Below are positions 1 through 11,756 of a stretch of DNA of 64,000 nucleotides, in pieces. This stretch comes from Acholoe squamosa. Taxonomy: Eukaryota > Annelida > Polychaeta > Phyllodocida > Polynoidae. Location of the stretch: contig OX439037.1 in the NCBI GenBank assembly GCA_949317995.1, positions 16,976,324 to 17,040,323 of the forward strand, given 5' to 3'. Position numbers and translations under genes: made by a program. Each line of letters starts with the position of its first letter. The first letter of the stretch is position 1. Under the pieces are notes generated by a model. That model had not been told where the DNA came from and searched no databases. It worked only from the letters and a program-made list of their open reading frames with translations.

Positions 1-120
1 GGTGTGTTATGCTGACCCTCCTGCAACGTATCTACCATGGCGCTCTGCATGGCACCTGAATGTAGCCCTGCCAGGGCTGCAGACATGCATCATGCCCACC
101 AATGGCAAGGGTGCATTCAT
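1..120. repeat. Partial copy of dispersed ATGATGCA fold-back repeat
   Basis: The stretch contains ATGCTGACCCTCC and GACATGCATCATGCCCACCAATG. These phrases recur at 24.5, 35.0, 46.2, 53.5 and 58.1 kb. The left end is cut by the window. No coding signal is visible, and the MGAT5 exon upstream of 197 is not here. Confidence 0.55.
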
Positions 121-196
121 GCAAAATTAGCCTTGAAGAGTAAGTTGTAAAGAATTAAGGATAAATATAACAATGTATAAACCTTTTCCATTACAG

Positions 197-339
197 GTGT
201 AGACTTAGGTTGGTGGATGCTTATGGAACTGAACCTGCATATAACCATCATAAATTCCCCAAGTCAAAGATGCTGAAATCAGGGCAATCTGCTTTGGGGA
301 AACTGTCCCTTAACCCAAAGCAGATATATACATTTTATC
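197..339 (+). CDS. MGAT5: MGAT5 exon (first in window), phase-1 end
   Basis: The acceptor is TTACAG before base 197 and the donor is GTAAGT at 340. The frame starting at 198 reads CRLRLVDAYGTEP and later LGKLSLNPKQIYTFY. These align with the vertebrate blocks CRIRVLDTFGTEP and LNPKQFYTMF. One base (g197) belongs to a codon begun in the upstream exon, which is not in the window. Confidence 0.9.
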
Positions 340-3300
340 GTAAGTAGCCAATACATACCATGGGCTGCCTTTCATAGAATAGCCATCCCCTGATTGCCTA
401 ATTTGAGATCATGCCTGCACAGCAGGTTAATGTGATGTATCTGATTACGTCAGGATTGCCAAAATACATTAGGTGCTGTATTGAATACAGAATATCAATA
501 TTGCATAGGAACCTTCTTTTGGGCCTTTCATCGCCATTTGTCACGGGAAATAATAAAGCATGCCAGAGTAATAGCTACATTGAGCATCTGGTTTCACCCT
601 TACGATGCTGTGGAGGCACAACTGGGATGCATGGAGGCAGTCATGACGTTATCAGATTATATAAAATAGTGACACATATAACAATATCCATGCCAAAATC
701 TTTTTATTTGAGATATCAAAATAATTATGCCATCATGAAAATAGGGTAGTGTTTGTTAAGGAAAAAGTAAATGCTTTTTGAGGCTCCAAGGAATTGCAGT
801 TTTACAATTACATCTATTTATGATAAACTCAATAATGTAATAACATATGTTGCAGCACATACTCCAGACAACTCATTCCTTGGATTTGCTGTACCATCTA
901 TTCAACATAACAACAATCACACCAGAACCCAGAGACAGAATAAAGCCCTCTTGTATGGAAAGACTGCTAGGTATTTTAAGGTGCTTTTCCCCTTTACATC
1001 TTCTTCCATTGATGCTCTACTCCATTAATGAAAAGGCAATTTGACACATGTAGGTCAAAACTGCAATTATGTTACTATTATTTAAATCTTAAAATTAATT
1101 ACTTCAGCATATGAGGCCAATGATATCTAAGATACTTGAACACATGGAGGTGCATGCGACTACACTTACAAATGGAGCATACATCCCTGAAGAGGTGATC
1201 AATCATAAAATAATGAAAAGTGCTGATTACCGTGCCCTGATGGAAAAAATCCAGGTAAGTTCGGGTGCTTGGAAGAGTGGGAGAGTCTGGGTATGGTTAA
1301 ACAATAGGGTGAGGGAAGAAAAAAAAGACTGTATACATTTAAAATTACCTATGCATATCAAAAGGCTCATGATAATGATTCTCTATGTAAAGCCAATGTG
1401 CTTTTACAGATCAAAGCTTAATAAAGCAACCTTCCTCAAAAGATGCACTAAGACAGCTGGTTGAAATCTGATCCTTTGACGCTGGTGTGATTTAGGTACT
1501 TGTTGCAGCAGGAGAGCCAATGGAGAGCTCAGGCGCTTTGGAGGCAGTGGCTCGAGGTGTGGTTTTCCTGCAACCAGTCTTCAGGGGAATGCATAAAAAA
1601 TATTGCCTCAAAGGCAAACCCACATCCAGACAGGTATGGTGCTGATGGTAAGAATAGTAGAGCAGCAAGTTCTTCAAAAGAGCCATAATTTAGGAGTTTA
1701 ATTCTTAAGATTACTGATAGCTATAAGTTGTTTTTTTATGTTGTCCAATGTCTCCGGGTATGGAAAGTGATGTTTGACCAATGAAAGCTCATGCAGTCAC
1801 TGAGAAATCTGCAGTTCTATACAACCATCTCTTGAAATTTTAGCCTCGTTTTTAAGAGCTAAAATACATATTGATCACCCTGTTCTGCCACTAATATTCA
1901 TCTTACAACAATTCCAAAGGTACCTACCCCCCCTAAATTGGACCTAACGATTGCATTGGAGCCAACCATTTGTTGCTAGGACAAGCGGTCACCTAGCAAC
2001 AGCTGATTTTAGCTAGCAACGGACCCTTTCCAAGACAAAGAAAGACCATTCCTAGGAATGACTTATAGAATGGAGATCATGGATACTGTTTCTCATTTTG
2101 CTATTCAGAAGCTCCATGCAATTGTAAAAAAAGGCAATATTGTACCAAAATACAGTGTGCTTATCAAAAAATATAGAAAAAAAAGATAGACCTATAGCAA
2201 ATATGATGAAAACATGCGACTTCAGCATTATCCTCTATTGGCAAAATATTCTTTACTAGACAATTGTAGTGTGTCTTATATCCTGAAAATGATGAAATGA
2301 GAATACATCTGAGGTTTTACTCTACTTGTGAGGCAGTGATTCCTTAGCAACAAATTTACATAGCAACTTATACAGAGGAGCTTGTTCTTAGAAAGTTGTG
2401 AAGAAAGGTAACCATCATTGGACTCAATTTATTCAGAACTGACCAAATCTTGTTAGAAATATCCCTAATGTAATAGGAAATGTGTCAGATATTGGAAATG
2501 TGTCAGTTGTTCAATACTCAAAGAGTTGGCACTTGCTTAAACCTTGCTAGCTTTTGTTTAGCAAGTGGTGAAACCTTGCTAGCTTTTGTTTAGCAAGTGG
2601 CTCACCAACAGACAACTGCTCTACTCAGATATGAAAACATGATTATGGAACCCATCGATTTATAAAGAAAATAAATCTTAAGTTGTGCTGCCAAAGCCTT
2701 ATTGCTAGATCTGTTTACATCTTAGCAATTAAATATTTGCTAAGGGGCCATTCAAATATTACATAACACAGTAAGGAAGGGGGGGGGGTCATGAAGTTTG
2801 TTACACTTTGTTACAGAGGGAGGGGGGTTTGCCCAAGTGTTACATGATAAAAATGAGGAATACATCACATGGCTAAATTTGACAATTTACAAGCATTTTA
2901 ATGTGATTTTAGAGATCTTCCTATAATTCTTGTTAAATTGAGAAGGATCAAATAAATTGAGGAATATTGATTAGAAGCCCCATATTGTTACAAGGGGGGA
3001 AGGGGGTCAAAAAGTGGTCAAAATTATGTTACGTAATATTTGAACGGCCCTTAAGCAGCATTACTCTAAATTATGTTATTTATAATATTATATAGATTTT
3101 GATCAGAATTAGATATAATGTGTGATGATTATTCTGTCACAAACCTTCTCTAGAAGTTCTACTCAGGAAATCTAGCTTAATCTAGCAGCATCAGATAACT
3201 GTGATTGCATGGATCTTGCAATTGATATCATCATTCTGTCAATGGTGAATTAGCTGCTTTATAGGATCACTTCTGTTGGCAGAAGTGGACCTTTCCAGAG

Positions 3301-6300
3301 CCTTACTGGTAGGACTCAGCTATAAGGCCACAAGTACCAGCCATATGATCCAACAAACAGAAAGTGCCTAGCAAACTAACCAAAAGAGCCTACCTGTGAC
3401 CATTCACCTTGCTGGAAGGTCATGTTACAAGACATTAGCTAGGACTTTATTTTAGACCATAGATATGTTCTCAACTCTTTCCAGCCAGCTCTATCATTGT
3501 TAAAAGTCCCTAAAATACAGCAGATTGAAGTCCTGGGCAAATATATATTGATACATGGTGTAAGGGTGACCTCAGGAATAGAACCAATGTTTGTGAAATG
3601 ACTGATTTGTAATCTGTATGTTATTTCCTTTCATATGATACCATGGTACCTGGCATTACTTATTGATGGGGCCCAGAATAATGTTATTAGATACATTAAA
3701 TGCTCTCCTCATAGTGCATCAATGTACTAGCCATATTTGACCTAATGCACTAGCCGGCTGGAAAGAGTTAAAAAGACATAGACCATCTGTCTGTCACCAG
3801 TGATCATCATCTACATGATGGAAACATCCATATAACAATTAACACTCTATCCAGATATGTTCAAAGTGAAGTGATGGAACTACTAAAGCCTACATATTTC
3901 AGGGCATTGCCACATGTACATTCATAATATGCTTTAGCATTTGAATATTCATTTTTACACTCCACCTTCTCAGTTGGTACTGAGGTACTTGGAAGGGTTG
4001 GCATTGAATGACCATAAGGAGGTAATTTCATCACCCTCTACACACACCCAAAGTCACAGACCAATACTGTAAGCATTGGCCTAAGGTAATTGACTTGAGT
4101 CTAAGGCTAAGAGGCACAGGGGCATCCTACATTGTATATGACAAGACAAGGGTTGGATTCATGTAGAAGCCATGCCATTTACACATGATTCTATGGTAGT
4201 ATTAGGTACATAAGGAGTCCCTTCTTGTTACAGTTCCTATACTTCTAATCCTTGGTCGTTAATTTATTCTAATAATGTTGCTAAATATCACTCAAAAGGA
4301 TTAATTGATAGGTAGATACATACTGGAAGCAAGGTATTTACCAAGCCTCGGATTACCCAAGATATTCTTTGTATGCTTTAGAATGAGAGAGTTCAAGATG
4401 GTGATTATGTGTTCTGTATGATGGCATGTAACATCACACAGGGGCAATATTTAATTTTAGCCTTACCATTTTAGTGGGAGAGCTTTGGTCATTATCAGTA
4501 GGTAATTTGAATCAGTCTGTATATTTGATATGACTTTGTATAGACAGGTATATGCCTTGTGGTTGATTGAACCTGTATGAAGCCCCTGTATAAGGTGTGG
4601 CTTATAGGTCATCTCAGGCTCTGGCTGCAGCTCAAAGTATATTGCTCAAAGTACCATACTATAGAATAGTAGTAATCTGAATATGTGTAGGCCGTTAGGT
4701 ATGGTTTATATTATTTTCCAAAATAGAAAAAGGAAATGAGTTGCTGGGTGATTTTTTTTTCTATGGGGACATTTTATGATAGGATCATATATTTCAAGCA
4801 AATATAGCTGACTAATATTTGAATCTCATCTCATTGGATCTACATATACAGATGTATGTACATGAACTTGGCTATCACATGGTCCTTGGAATGTGGTTGG
4901 TTTACAAACAATACACTCATGATGTCTCTTACCCAGCAATAGACATCTTTAGTAAAAAAAAATCTGTGATCACTAGAATACCTGGAGGATATCTTTTCAT
5001 ATCTGGAGCATCTGTGTGTCAGTTGGTAGGCTACTTGCTATGTAAAGGTAGTACTTTCTAAACAATAACCAACTGCACAATTGTTAAATATAATTATTTT
5101 CTATTTTGGGGGGTATTTTGAGGTATAATTGTTTCCAAATACATTGAGTCCATGGATGCTTAATTCTCATCAAATCCAAATGTCTTTTTATGAATATACT
5201 TCTCAATTTTCTTAGGTTTTGAAAAAGTGTTTATTTGAACTTCTCACAAAATTACAATGTGGATAATAGAAGTCCAGCTTGCAGCATAAATCTCAATATT
5301 ACAATTAGTTCTAATTTTAACTATATAAACCATCACATCAGCTGTTACTTGATATTCATTACATCAAACAATAGAATTTTATATACGCACATGAGACGCA
5401 CAAGGACAATGAGGTATGCGAGTAGGCAACTATGACATATGATAGACACAAGGGCATTGACATACAGACATAGAACACAGCCCAAGAAAGAGAAAATAAG
5501 ATATAACAATTTAACACCATCGACCCCTGTTCCCAATAAATTATTCATTAAAGACCATGAAGCTTAAGCTCAAGAGAACTTATAATCCAAGAACAATATA
5601 TTCATTCATCCGGTAACTTGTAGCTAGTTCATATGGACGTGCAATATGCATTTTGCATTACGCATTATGTCAATATAGGTTGCTAAGTAAATTTGTTGTT
5701 GCTAGTCAATCAGCTACTCTAGGAGTAAAGTGAAAGCCTCAGATGTTTTTGAGGATATAAGACACACTACAATTATCCAGTATATAATATTTTTGTAATA
5801 GAAGATAATGCTGAAGTTGCATGTTTTCATCATACTTGCTATATCATTTCTTTTCTACATTCCCTGATTAGCACACTGTGTTTTGGAACAATATTGCATT
5901 TTCTACAATGGCATGGACCTTCTCAATACCAAAATGAGAAGCAATAGCCATGATCTCCATTCTGTAAGTCATTCCTAGGAAAGGTCTTTCTTTGTCTCAG
6001 AAAGGGTCCGTTGCTAGCTAAAATTAGCTGTTGCTAGGTAACCGTCTGTCGTAGCAACAAATGGTTAGCTGCAATGTGATCATTGGGTCCAATTTAGGGG
6101 GGGTAGCTACCATTGGAATTGTTGTAAGATGAATATTAGTGCCAGAGCAGGTAGACCAATGTGTATTTTAGCTCTCAAAAAAGGAGGCTAAAAATTCAAA
6201 AGATGGTTGTAAAGAATTGCAGATTTCTCAGTGACTGCACGAGCTTTCATTGGTCAAACATCACTATTCCATACCCAGAGACATTGGACAACATAAAAAA

Positions 6301-8998
6301 ACAACTTATAGCTATCAGTAATCTTACGAATTAAATGACCCCAGAGGGCCCCCTGTGCTGCTCCTCTAGAAAGGAGGTGTTTGCAGGATAGTGTATAACA
6401 TGAGATGCACTCACAATTTGGTACAGCTGATGATGCATGAATGCAGCCGTCAAGTTAAGTGTTACGGCTTCCTTATGAATACATGATAGTTGAAGTTGAG
6501 AATCTTTTCATGGGAAGACAATCATCCACACACAAGCCTTTCATTGAAGCCAGCATACAAGTAATACAACAATTACACTTAGCATTATAGAGAATAATTT
6601 TCTACTAAAGCAAAAGGTATATTAACCACATAACTGTTAATACACACACTATGTTACCTATTAAAATCTGTGATTCAATTGTAGAGTGCTATATCACTGT
6701 AAAAATATACCATACAATTAATAGATACGTTGATCTGATTCTTTTGGTGTTCTTCTATGGCAGCTGACCAGTCAAGTACCATACCTGGAACATGTTATAG
6801 GACGTCCTCATGTCTACACAATTGATTATGATGACCAAGAGCAGGTGGATGCCACCTTGAAGGAGATTATTTCAAATAAACAGGTATATAATCTTCGGTT
6901 CTTCTGGAATCTACACAGAATGATTCAGATATCATGAAACATATTATAGAGATGGAAACATGTTTTGATGAGCTTAAACATCATTTACATGCTCTAATAT
7001 ATCCTTATCCCTCTTCCCATTCATGACATGTGCATCAAAAGCCAGAAATAGACTTTGGATAATTAATCACCTGCCTTGTTGCTAATCCACCTGGCAGAAT
7101 GCACCTTCTTTTTTCAATGTCAAATTTTCTTTAACGTTAAACAAGTGCACTAAAAGTGTTTCTGAGACAGTTTCTTTCTGAACATTTTATCTAAACGTTC
7201 CCGAATTTATATAAATATCTTTATTGCCAAGTGGGTATTCTTGATAGTGTAATGAATAGGTTTGTATAGGGCCTTATGGCACTTTCTACTTTATTCACCT
7301 AACTTGCTTATTCACACTTCTGAAATAACCAATAACACAGGTGGAGCCATTCTTGCCAAGGGAGTTCAGTATGGAAGGAATGTTGGAGAGACTGGCTATT
7401 CTGTTTGAGAAGCAAGACTTCTGCCTGCCTGGACCTCCCAAGTGGCCCCCTCTCAGTGCCTTACAGACTCACCTGTCTACAGCAGGGGATGACTGTATCC
7501 AGACTTGTCAAGATAAGGGTAGGTAACCATGAAGCCAAAAAAAAGGTCATATAATTTTAGAATTAAATCTTTTTTTCAGTGAAGCCTTGGAAATATCTCA
7601 TAATTGACTAGTGACCCATGACATTGTCAGAAAGCTAGTACCATACTGAACCTCTATCTTTCTGATATGGTATTGAAAGCAAGTCAGATCGACCCTGACA
7701 CGTCTCCAACAAGGCCTAGGAATGAATTTCCATTCAAACGACCCCACATTAAACTTATTGCCTCATTTTGCAACATGACTTGTTTTGCCAACTCATGGAT
7801 TTCCTATGGATGAAGCTTTTTCATTCTGTGTATATATTTGGTATGTTTTAGGTCTAGTTTGTGAGCCTGTCTACTTTCACCACACCAATTCAAGTGAATT
7901 TAAAAGGTAGGGACCTTTGGCATTCTTTCATCCCCCCCCCCCCCTTTCAAAACGTTTAGCGAGATCACGTAAAGATTTCTGGTAATTTGTTTTTATACAA
8001 GAATGGGGTTTACATTATTCTCGGTTCATTTACTGTGATCATTTGTCCTTCCTGGCATAACATATTAGTCAATCTCACGTACCTCTTTATAATTATGTTG
8101 GTTTGTAATGCACTGTTGCCACCTAGGTATAGACTATAGACTTCTGAAGCAATGTGAACATTGGTCGTGTATACAAGTGCATCCCTTAGCTGATTTGTAT
8201 GAATATCTTTTAAATGTGGGTACTTTTATACCTAATACTTGTACAAAGTGTTGAAGTGTGGCTACCAAGTAAAAAGATGTAGACTAACCAAAAACTGAAA
8301 TGCAAGCTAGTGCCCTGTAAAACAGATAATGCAAAGACCGTTTACAGAGAGTCTTTTCAAAGAGGTCCTCGATCATATCAATTTAGCACACTGAGAATTT
8401 AGTTCTCCAATGATCTGGAAGGGAGCCACAAAGGACTTTAAATTGATATTTACACCCCTCCCCAGTCCCCACCACTGTATAGGGATCTATGGTGTCGGGA
8501 GTTGGGTCCTATTTTATAATTTTGAATTTTGGAGGTTCATAGAGCACAGCCGAGGTTTTGTCATTTTATTTCATTTTTAAGGGATGGGGTTGGTGTTTGG
8601 AGGATATCCTTTTTATCACATAAATATGTATCATGCTTTATGATAAAATACTATTGTGTATCAGAGGTGATGCATCTTAATCTAACCTCCCATCAAATTT
8701 ACCTTTCACATGCAGTGCAAAGTCAAAATGCATCAATACTACCAAGGAGGAAGATATCTACTACCCAGCATTTGATGCCACATCAGGGATGTGTATCTAC
8801 CAGGCAGACCCTCTCCTCTTCAGTTGTGCTGGCCATAAGGATAACGTCATCAGGATATGCCCTTGTAGAGACTACATACCTTACCAAATATCCCTGTGTA
8901 AAGACTGTTTGAAAACTAAGATAGATAATAGTTATCCTTCTAAAAAGAAAGGTTTTGTTAACAAGTTTAAGGATGTAAAACAACGAATCTTTGGCTGA
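197..8998 (+). CDS. MGAT5: MGAT5-type beta-1,6-GlcNAc-transferase, 3' part of gene (8 exons)
   Basis: GT18 enzyme that transfers GlcNAc from UDP-GlcNAc in beta-1,6 linkage to the alpha-1,6 mannose arm of N-glycans in the Golgi lumen, starting tri- and tetra-antennary branches. Eight exons (197-339, 856-980, 1108-1254, 1496-1633, 6764-6883, 7341-7518, 7852-7906, 8716-8998) join in phase to about 395 residues, against about 740 for the vertebrate protein. The cytoplasmic tail, membrane anchor and stem therefore lie left of the window. Family blocks visible in order are YGTEP, LNPKQ, HTPDNSFLGF, MEVHAT, ALEAVARG, GKPTSR, IGRPHV, GMLER, KQDFC, WPPLSALQ, CEP, LLFSCAG, CPCRD and CKDCL. The cysteine-rich C-terminus is complete and ends in TGA. 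MGAT5A and MGAT5B paralogues cannot be separated firmly; WPPLSALQ favours the A-like form. Family assignment is very secure. Splice sites were read by eye and are all GT-AG. Confidence 0.93.
856..980 (+). CDS. MGAT5: MGAT5 exon
   Basis: The acceptor is TGCAG and the donor is AAG|GTGCTT. The c carried over from the previous exon plus 'ca' makes the proline of PHTPDNSFLGF, a near-identical family block. The exon ends LLYGKTARYFK, matching the vertebrate SLVYGKVDSFWK region. Confidence 0.92.
1108..1254 (+). CDS. MGAT5: MGAT5 exon
   Basis: The acceptor is ACTTCAG and the donor is CAG|GTAAGT, a consensus site. It encodes 49 residues, including ILEHMEVHATT and PEEVINHKIM. These correspond to the vertebrate IIHTYMEVHAT and VKNHGIL segments of the catalytic domain. 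Confidence 0.92.
1496..1633 (+). CDS. MGAT5: MGAT5 exon with diverged glycine/glutamate loop
   Basis: The acceptor is TTTAG and the donor is CAG|GTATGG. It encodes 46 residues. GEPMESSGALEAVARG stands where vertebrates have GFPYEGPAPLEAIANG: the first G, the P, both glutamates, LEA and the last G are kept, but the middle differs. GKPTSR at the end is canonical. A cysteine (KKYCLKGKPT) replaces the usual aromatic stretch. Confidence 0.9.
1693..2372 (+). repeat. Left arm of long inverted repeat in MGAT5 intron
   Basis: The arm starts near TTAATTCTTAAGATTACTG and runs through repeated GTTGCTAG/CTAGCAAC motifs to CAAATTTACATAGCAAC. It is the reverse complement, with scattered mismatches, of the stretch at about 5682-6334. 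Boundaries are by eye, to within about 20 bp. Confidence 0.85.
2539..2602 (+). repeat. 32-bp tandem duplication with internal stem
   Basis: Two identical 32-bp units begin AAACCTTGCTAGC. Each contains the short inverted pair CTTGCTA...TTAGCAAG. Confidence 0.85.
2741..3054. mobile_element. MITE with ATTCAAATATTACATAAC termini
   Basis: The left end GGGGCCATTCAAATATTACA and the right end TAATATTTGAACGGCCC are inverted repeats. A TAA lies outside each end, consistent with the 3-bp TWA duplication of PIF/Harbinger elements. It has a poly-G-rich interior and no coding capacity. It sits in the spacer of the long inverted repeat. Confidence 0.75.
3055..5681. other. Intronic spacer, no exon recognised
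   Basis: AT-rich intron sequence. One 80-codon open frame at 4819-5061 has no family resemblance and no convincing splice context. GTGTGGCTTATAGG at about 4597 resembles fragments seen in other repeats of the window. Nothing else is supported. Confidence 0.5.
5682..6334 (-). repeat. Right arm of long inverted repeat in MGAT5 intron
   Basis: Read on the - strand it repeats the left arm in order: TAAGATTACTGATAGCTATA, GACATTGGACAACATA (as complement), the GTTGCTAG block, ATGTTTTCATCATA and the GCAACAAATTTACTTAGCAAC end. The spacer between arms is about 3.3 kb. This may be one large foldback transposon or two opposed copies of a shorter element. Confidence 0.85.
6764..6883 (+). CDS. MGAT5: MGAT5 exon after the 5.1-kb intron
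   Basis: The acceptor is GGCAG and the donor is CAG|GTATAT. It is exactly 40 codons and contains LTSQVPYLEHVIGRPHVYTI, nearly matching the vertebrate LTSQHPYAEVFIGRPHVWTV. It follows the intron holding the long inverted repeat, so splicing across that structure restores the conserved protein. Confidence 0.94.
6885..7340. other. MGAT5 intron without other features
   Basis: Plain intron between the 6764-6883 and 7341-7518 exons. Donor and acceptor are consensus; no repeat or RNA gene was seen. Confidence 0.6.
7341..7518 (+). CDS. MGAT5: MGAT5 exon
   Basis: The acceptor is ACACAG and the donor is G|GTAGGT. It encodes VEPFLPREFSMEGMLERL, EKQDFC and WPPLSALQ, followed by CIQTCQDKG. The exon ends one base into a glycine codon completed by the next exon. 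Confidence 0.94.
7852..7906 (+). CDS. MGAT5: MGAT5 55-nt mini exon
   Basis: The exon is too short to appear as a stand-alone ORF. The acceptor is TTTTAG and the donor is AAAAG|GTAGGG. It reads LVCEPVYFHHTNSSEFK, matching the vertebrate LICEPSFFQHLNKD region. Both junction phases (1 in, 2 out) fit its neighbours. Confidence 0.9.
7907..8715. other. MGAT5 last intron
   Basis: The intron contains a C13 run near 7933. An open frame at 8529-8912 merely overlaps the last exon in the wrong frame. No independent gene is supported. Confidence 0.6.
8716..8998 (+). CDS. MGAT5: MGAT5 terminal coding exon
   Basis: The acceptor is ACATGCAG. The exon carries YYPAFDATSGMCIYQADPLL, then FSCAG, CPCRDY and LCKDCL, which are family hallmarks. 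It adds a lysine-rich tail of about 28 residues (KKKGFVNKFKDVKQRIFG) and the TGA. The tail extends past the usual end of the vertebrate enzyme, which stops close to the CKDCL block. Confidence 0.95.
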
Positions 8999-9732
8999 CC
9001 TATAGGTGTACCTAAAAGTTATCTATAGATATTAACCTTTATATATAAAAAGGGGACAAAACCTTGAGTCGTATATTGCTCTGTATATCAGGGCAGTGAT
9101 GCATGCATAGCAGCCTAGCTGCAAGCATTTCTATTATATTTTCTTTATTATCATTCCGTTACACCCCTCAGTGGCTTGCCTTATCAATGCCCTATATTTT
9201 ACAATAATAACCTATAGGGTCGTGTATTGTATATAGTCATAACCATGCCTTGTCCATGATAAGTACCTACAGACCTTGAACATAGCAGCTTTGGGCCAGT
9301 GGGGTAAAACGCGCCTCCAGGGGGGATTTTTACTACTGGTTTTGGCCAACAGGGGGCTGTGTATGGGTAAAACACAGGAAAATATGCTAAATAATACCTT
9401 AGACTAAATTTTGAATCCAAAAGGAACGTCTGTTGCCATGGAAATATAGAAAATATACAGATTTGGCCATTTCTGGTGGCCATGGAAACCACTTCACTAT
9501 TCCAAAATGAGAGTTTTTGACAGAAATCTTTTGGCATCTCAGAACCGAAAACAGAGCTCTAAAATTCCCTCTAAAACTAATTTCCATGAAAACATTTCTT
9601 TTGTTACTTTTCCATTTGCTCTTGCATTTAGAGCTTATTTGCCATTTTCAGGGAATGAGGCAGAAATGATAATGAATTATGACTCAAATTATGGCCTAAT
9701 AGTTGCCTGATAATTAATCCCGATGATGATTA

Positions 9733-9767
9733 ATCCTGCTAAGTCATTCTAACAGACTTAGCGGGAT
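9733..9767. repeat. Short hairpin
   Basis: The arms ATCCTGCTAAGTC and GACTTAGCGGGAT pair apart from one G:T position, around a 9-nt loop. It lacks the histone stem-loop consensus. Function is unknown. Confidence 0.6.
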
Positions 9768-10059
9768 CAATTATCAGCCAATGAAACGATTGCCACTATT
9801 CACTGTGGGCCCCTTGGGTACCTATTTGATAATTATTATTAGTAATAAGCACTGGCTACCCACTTCAGCAATGGCCACACCCATGGGCCAATCCAGTATC
9901 TTGGTATGCTGTTTGCTGATTTGGTTGCAGTATAGTTGTAGATAATAAGCAGCTAAAATTGATGAATATTTATCATATAGATGATTGTAGCATGTCTTTG
10001 TTTTCTTGCCACTTTGGCTGTGCATGAAAAACTTAGTGCGAATTATTATTGTTAAGTCA

Positions 10060-10065
10060 AATAAA
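10060..10065 (+). terminator. Candidate polyadenylation hexamer AATAAA
   Basis: Canonical hexamer about 1.06 kb past the MGAT5 stop, with a moderately GT-containing stretch downstream. Such hexamers are frequent by chance in AT-rich DNA. Confidence 0.2.
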
Positions 10066-10879
10066 ACCATCTAAAAGATAGATAGATCAAATCTGGTGTC
10101 TTAACTATGCACTTAGCCTTAGGTATCGTATAGTACGATTAGGTTATTTGCAATACGCCTGGTGATGCAATAATGCATCAGTGGACCTCAAAGGGTAAAG
10201 CAAATGACCAATATATTGTCTATTAACCAATGCACTGTCCATGCCTTTTGATAACTCAAATTGGTCATGCATTTCATATTAATTATCGCTATGTTTAGTG
10301 CCCTGCATCAGCATATTCAATATCTATGTGTAGCTTCCCTGTGCTTTACACAAGTGCAGAGCAAAGCCCAAGGTCCACCAGGCAGCAAGGGGTGGCAGCA
10401 TTACATGCGCACAGGTTTTCTGTTGATCTATTTGTTTTTGTCTACATAATGCGTCAGTTTTGCATGAATGTCACGGCAATTTCACAGAGAGGCTGAAAAT
10501 TGTGCACACATGCTTTTTTGCTAAACAGGTAAACTGCTTTACTCCCCATAAGAGGGGTTGAAAAGATTTTTCTCCTATATCTAGTAGAGCCGTTGGGTTT
10601 TGAATTCGGTGTTGTTTATTTCTGTTGTCATGGAGATAGCAATTCCTGTGGGAGAGTACTGTAAACTGGCATATAGGCTCATAAATTATATGACCATTTA
10701 TGCTCTGCAAGAAATTTCAGAGCTTTACCTATTGCGGATCTAGAGATAAGCATCATCCTACATATAGGACAGTAGGACTTCATTGGGTGTCTGTATGACG
10801 TACCATTTTATTATGCCAGTAATCTTAACATATTATTGTATTAATCAAAGAATATATAAGAAATTAATACATATATGTC

Positions 10880-11045
10880 CACATGAGCGTCCACTGTCCA
10901 CTGAACACCAGCTATGTGAATATACATAAGTTATAAGACCAAAGGCACCGGTCTCATGGTCCACTGAACATGAGGATTAATATATATAATTATCTCATGG
11001 TCAAAAGCAAACGCTCTCATGGTCCACTGAACATGAACAATGGTA
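10880..11045. repeat. Degenerate direct repeats (CTCATGGTCCACTGAACATGA)
   Basis: Variants of the phrase GGTCCACTGAACATGA recur at about 10958 and 11020, with related TCCACTGAACACC at about 10898, and TATATAAT tracts between them. Confidence 0.6.
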
Positions 11046-11756
11046 TATATAATGATTAAAAGTGACTGCAACCGACCGTCACGGGTTGCTGAGCACCGCT
11101 GACCGCAGTCACAGGTGTCTGAGCACCAAAGTCTGAACAATGGGTTACATAAGGGACGGCGTTGTGATCTACCGGCGGCCCTAGAGCCTAGCTCACATAT
11201 GAAAGCAGTTATGTAACCACCCATACAAGAAAGTCAAAATGAGCCTAAGATGAAGGCTCTACTCGCATTATTAAGAAAGTTATGCAACCAAGACTGTTTC
11301 GAGCTCCGAATGCGCCACAGACAAACGCGTGCAAGTTATGCGCCCAGAAAGCGGGGAGTGGAATATGTCATCTGTCACCTCTATAAAGGTCAAGATTTAT
11401 ACTGGTAGCAAATCTCCTAAGTATTAGCTGTTTTAGGACATGTGTGGGATGTCATGGAAGTACCTAAAAGATGTATATGTAGGTATATCAGATATTTTTC
11501 AGAAACCTTACACAGATAGTTGGGACTTTATTCATTAGAAAGCCTGATATGTTTGAAATTCAATGGTATAAGTCCTGTTAGAATCCATTGGGAACTTGCA
11601 ACAGAGTGAACGTTTTCATGAGTGAAGGTTTGCCCTCAAATTGGCACCTCAGGATGCTCATACAGCATCGACTGCATTTTTTTTTTGCTTGCAATTTAAA
11701 ACAAGAAAAATGTTGCAAGGACCACGGCTAGGAGTTGTGACTCTGCGGCCGACATG

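Larger units (their letters stand above)
8999..10065 (+). other. Probable MGAT5 3' UTR and flank
   Basis: Follows the MGAT5 TGA. Several short open frames on both strands (9199-10070) lack any family signal. The extent of the UTR is unknown; an AATAAA at 10060 is one possible end. Confidence 0.35.

Noticed and set aside
4819-5061. An 80-codon open frame in the MGAT5 intron, considered as an alternative exon
   Set aside because: The flanking exons join in phase without it and it matches no part of the MGAT5 family. It also has no supported donor.
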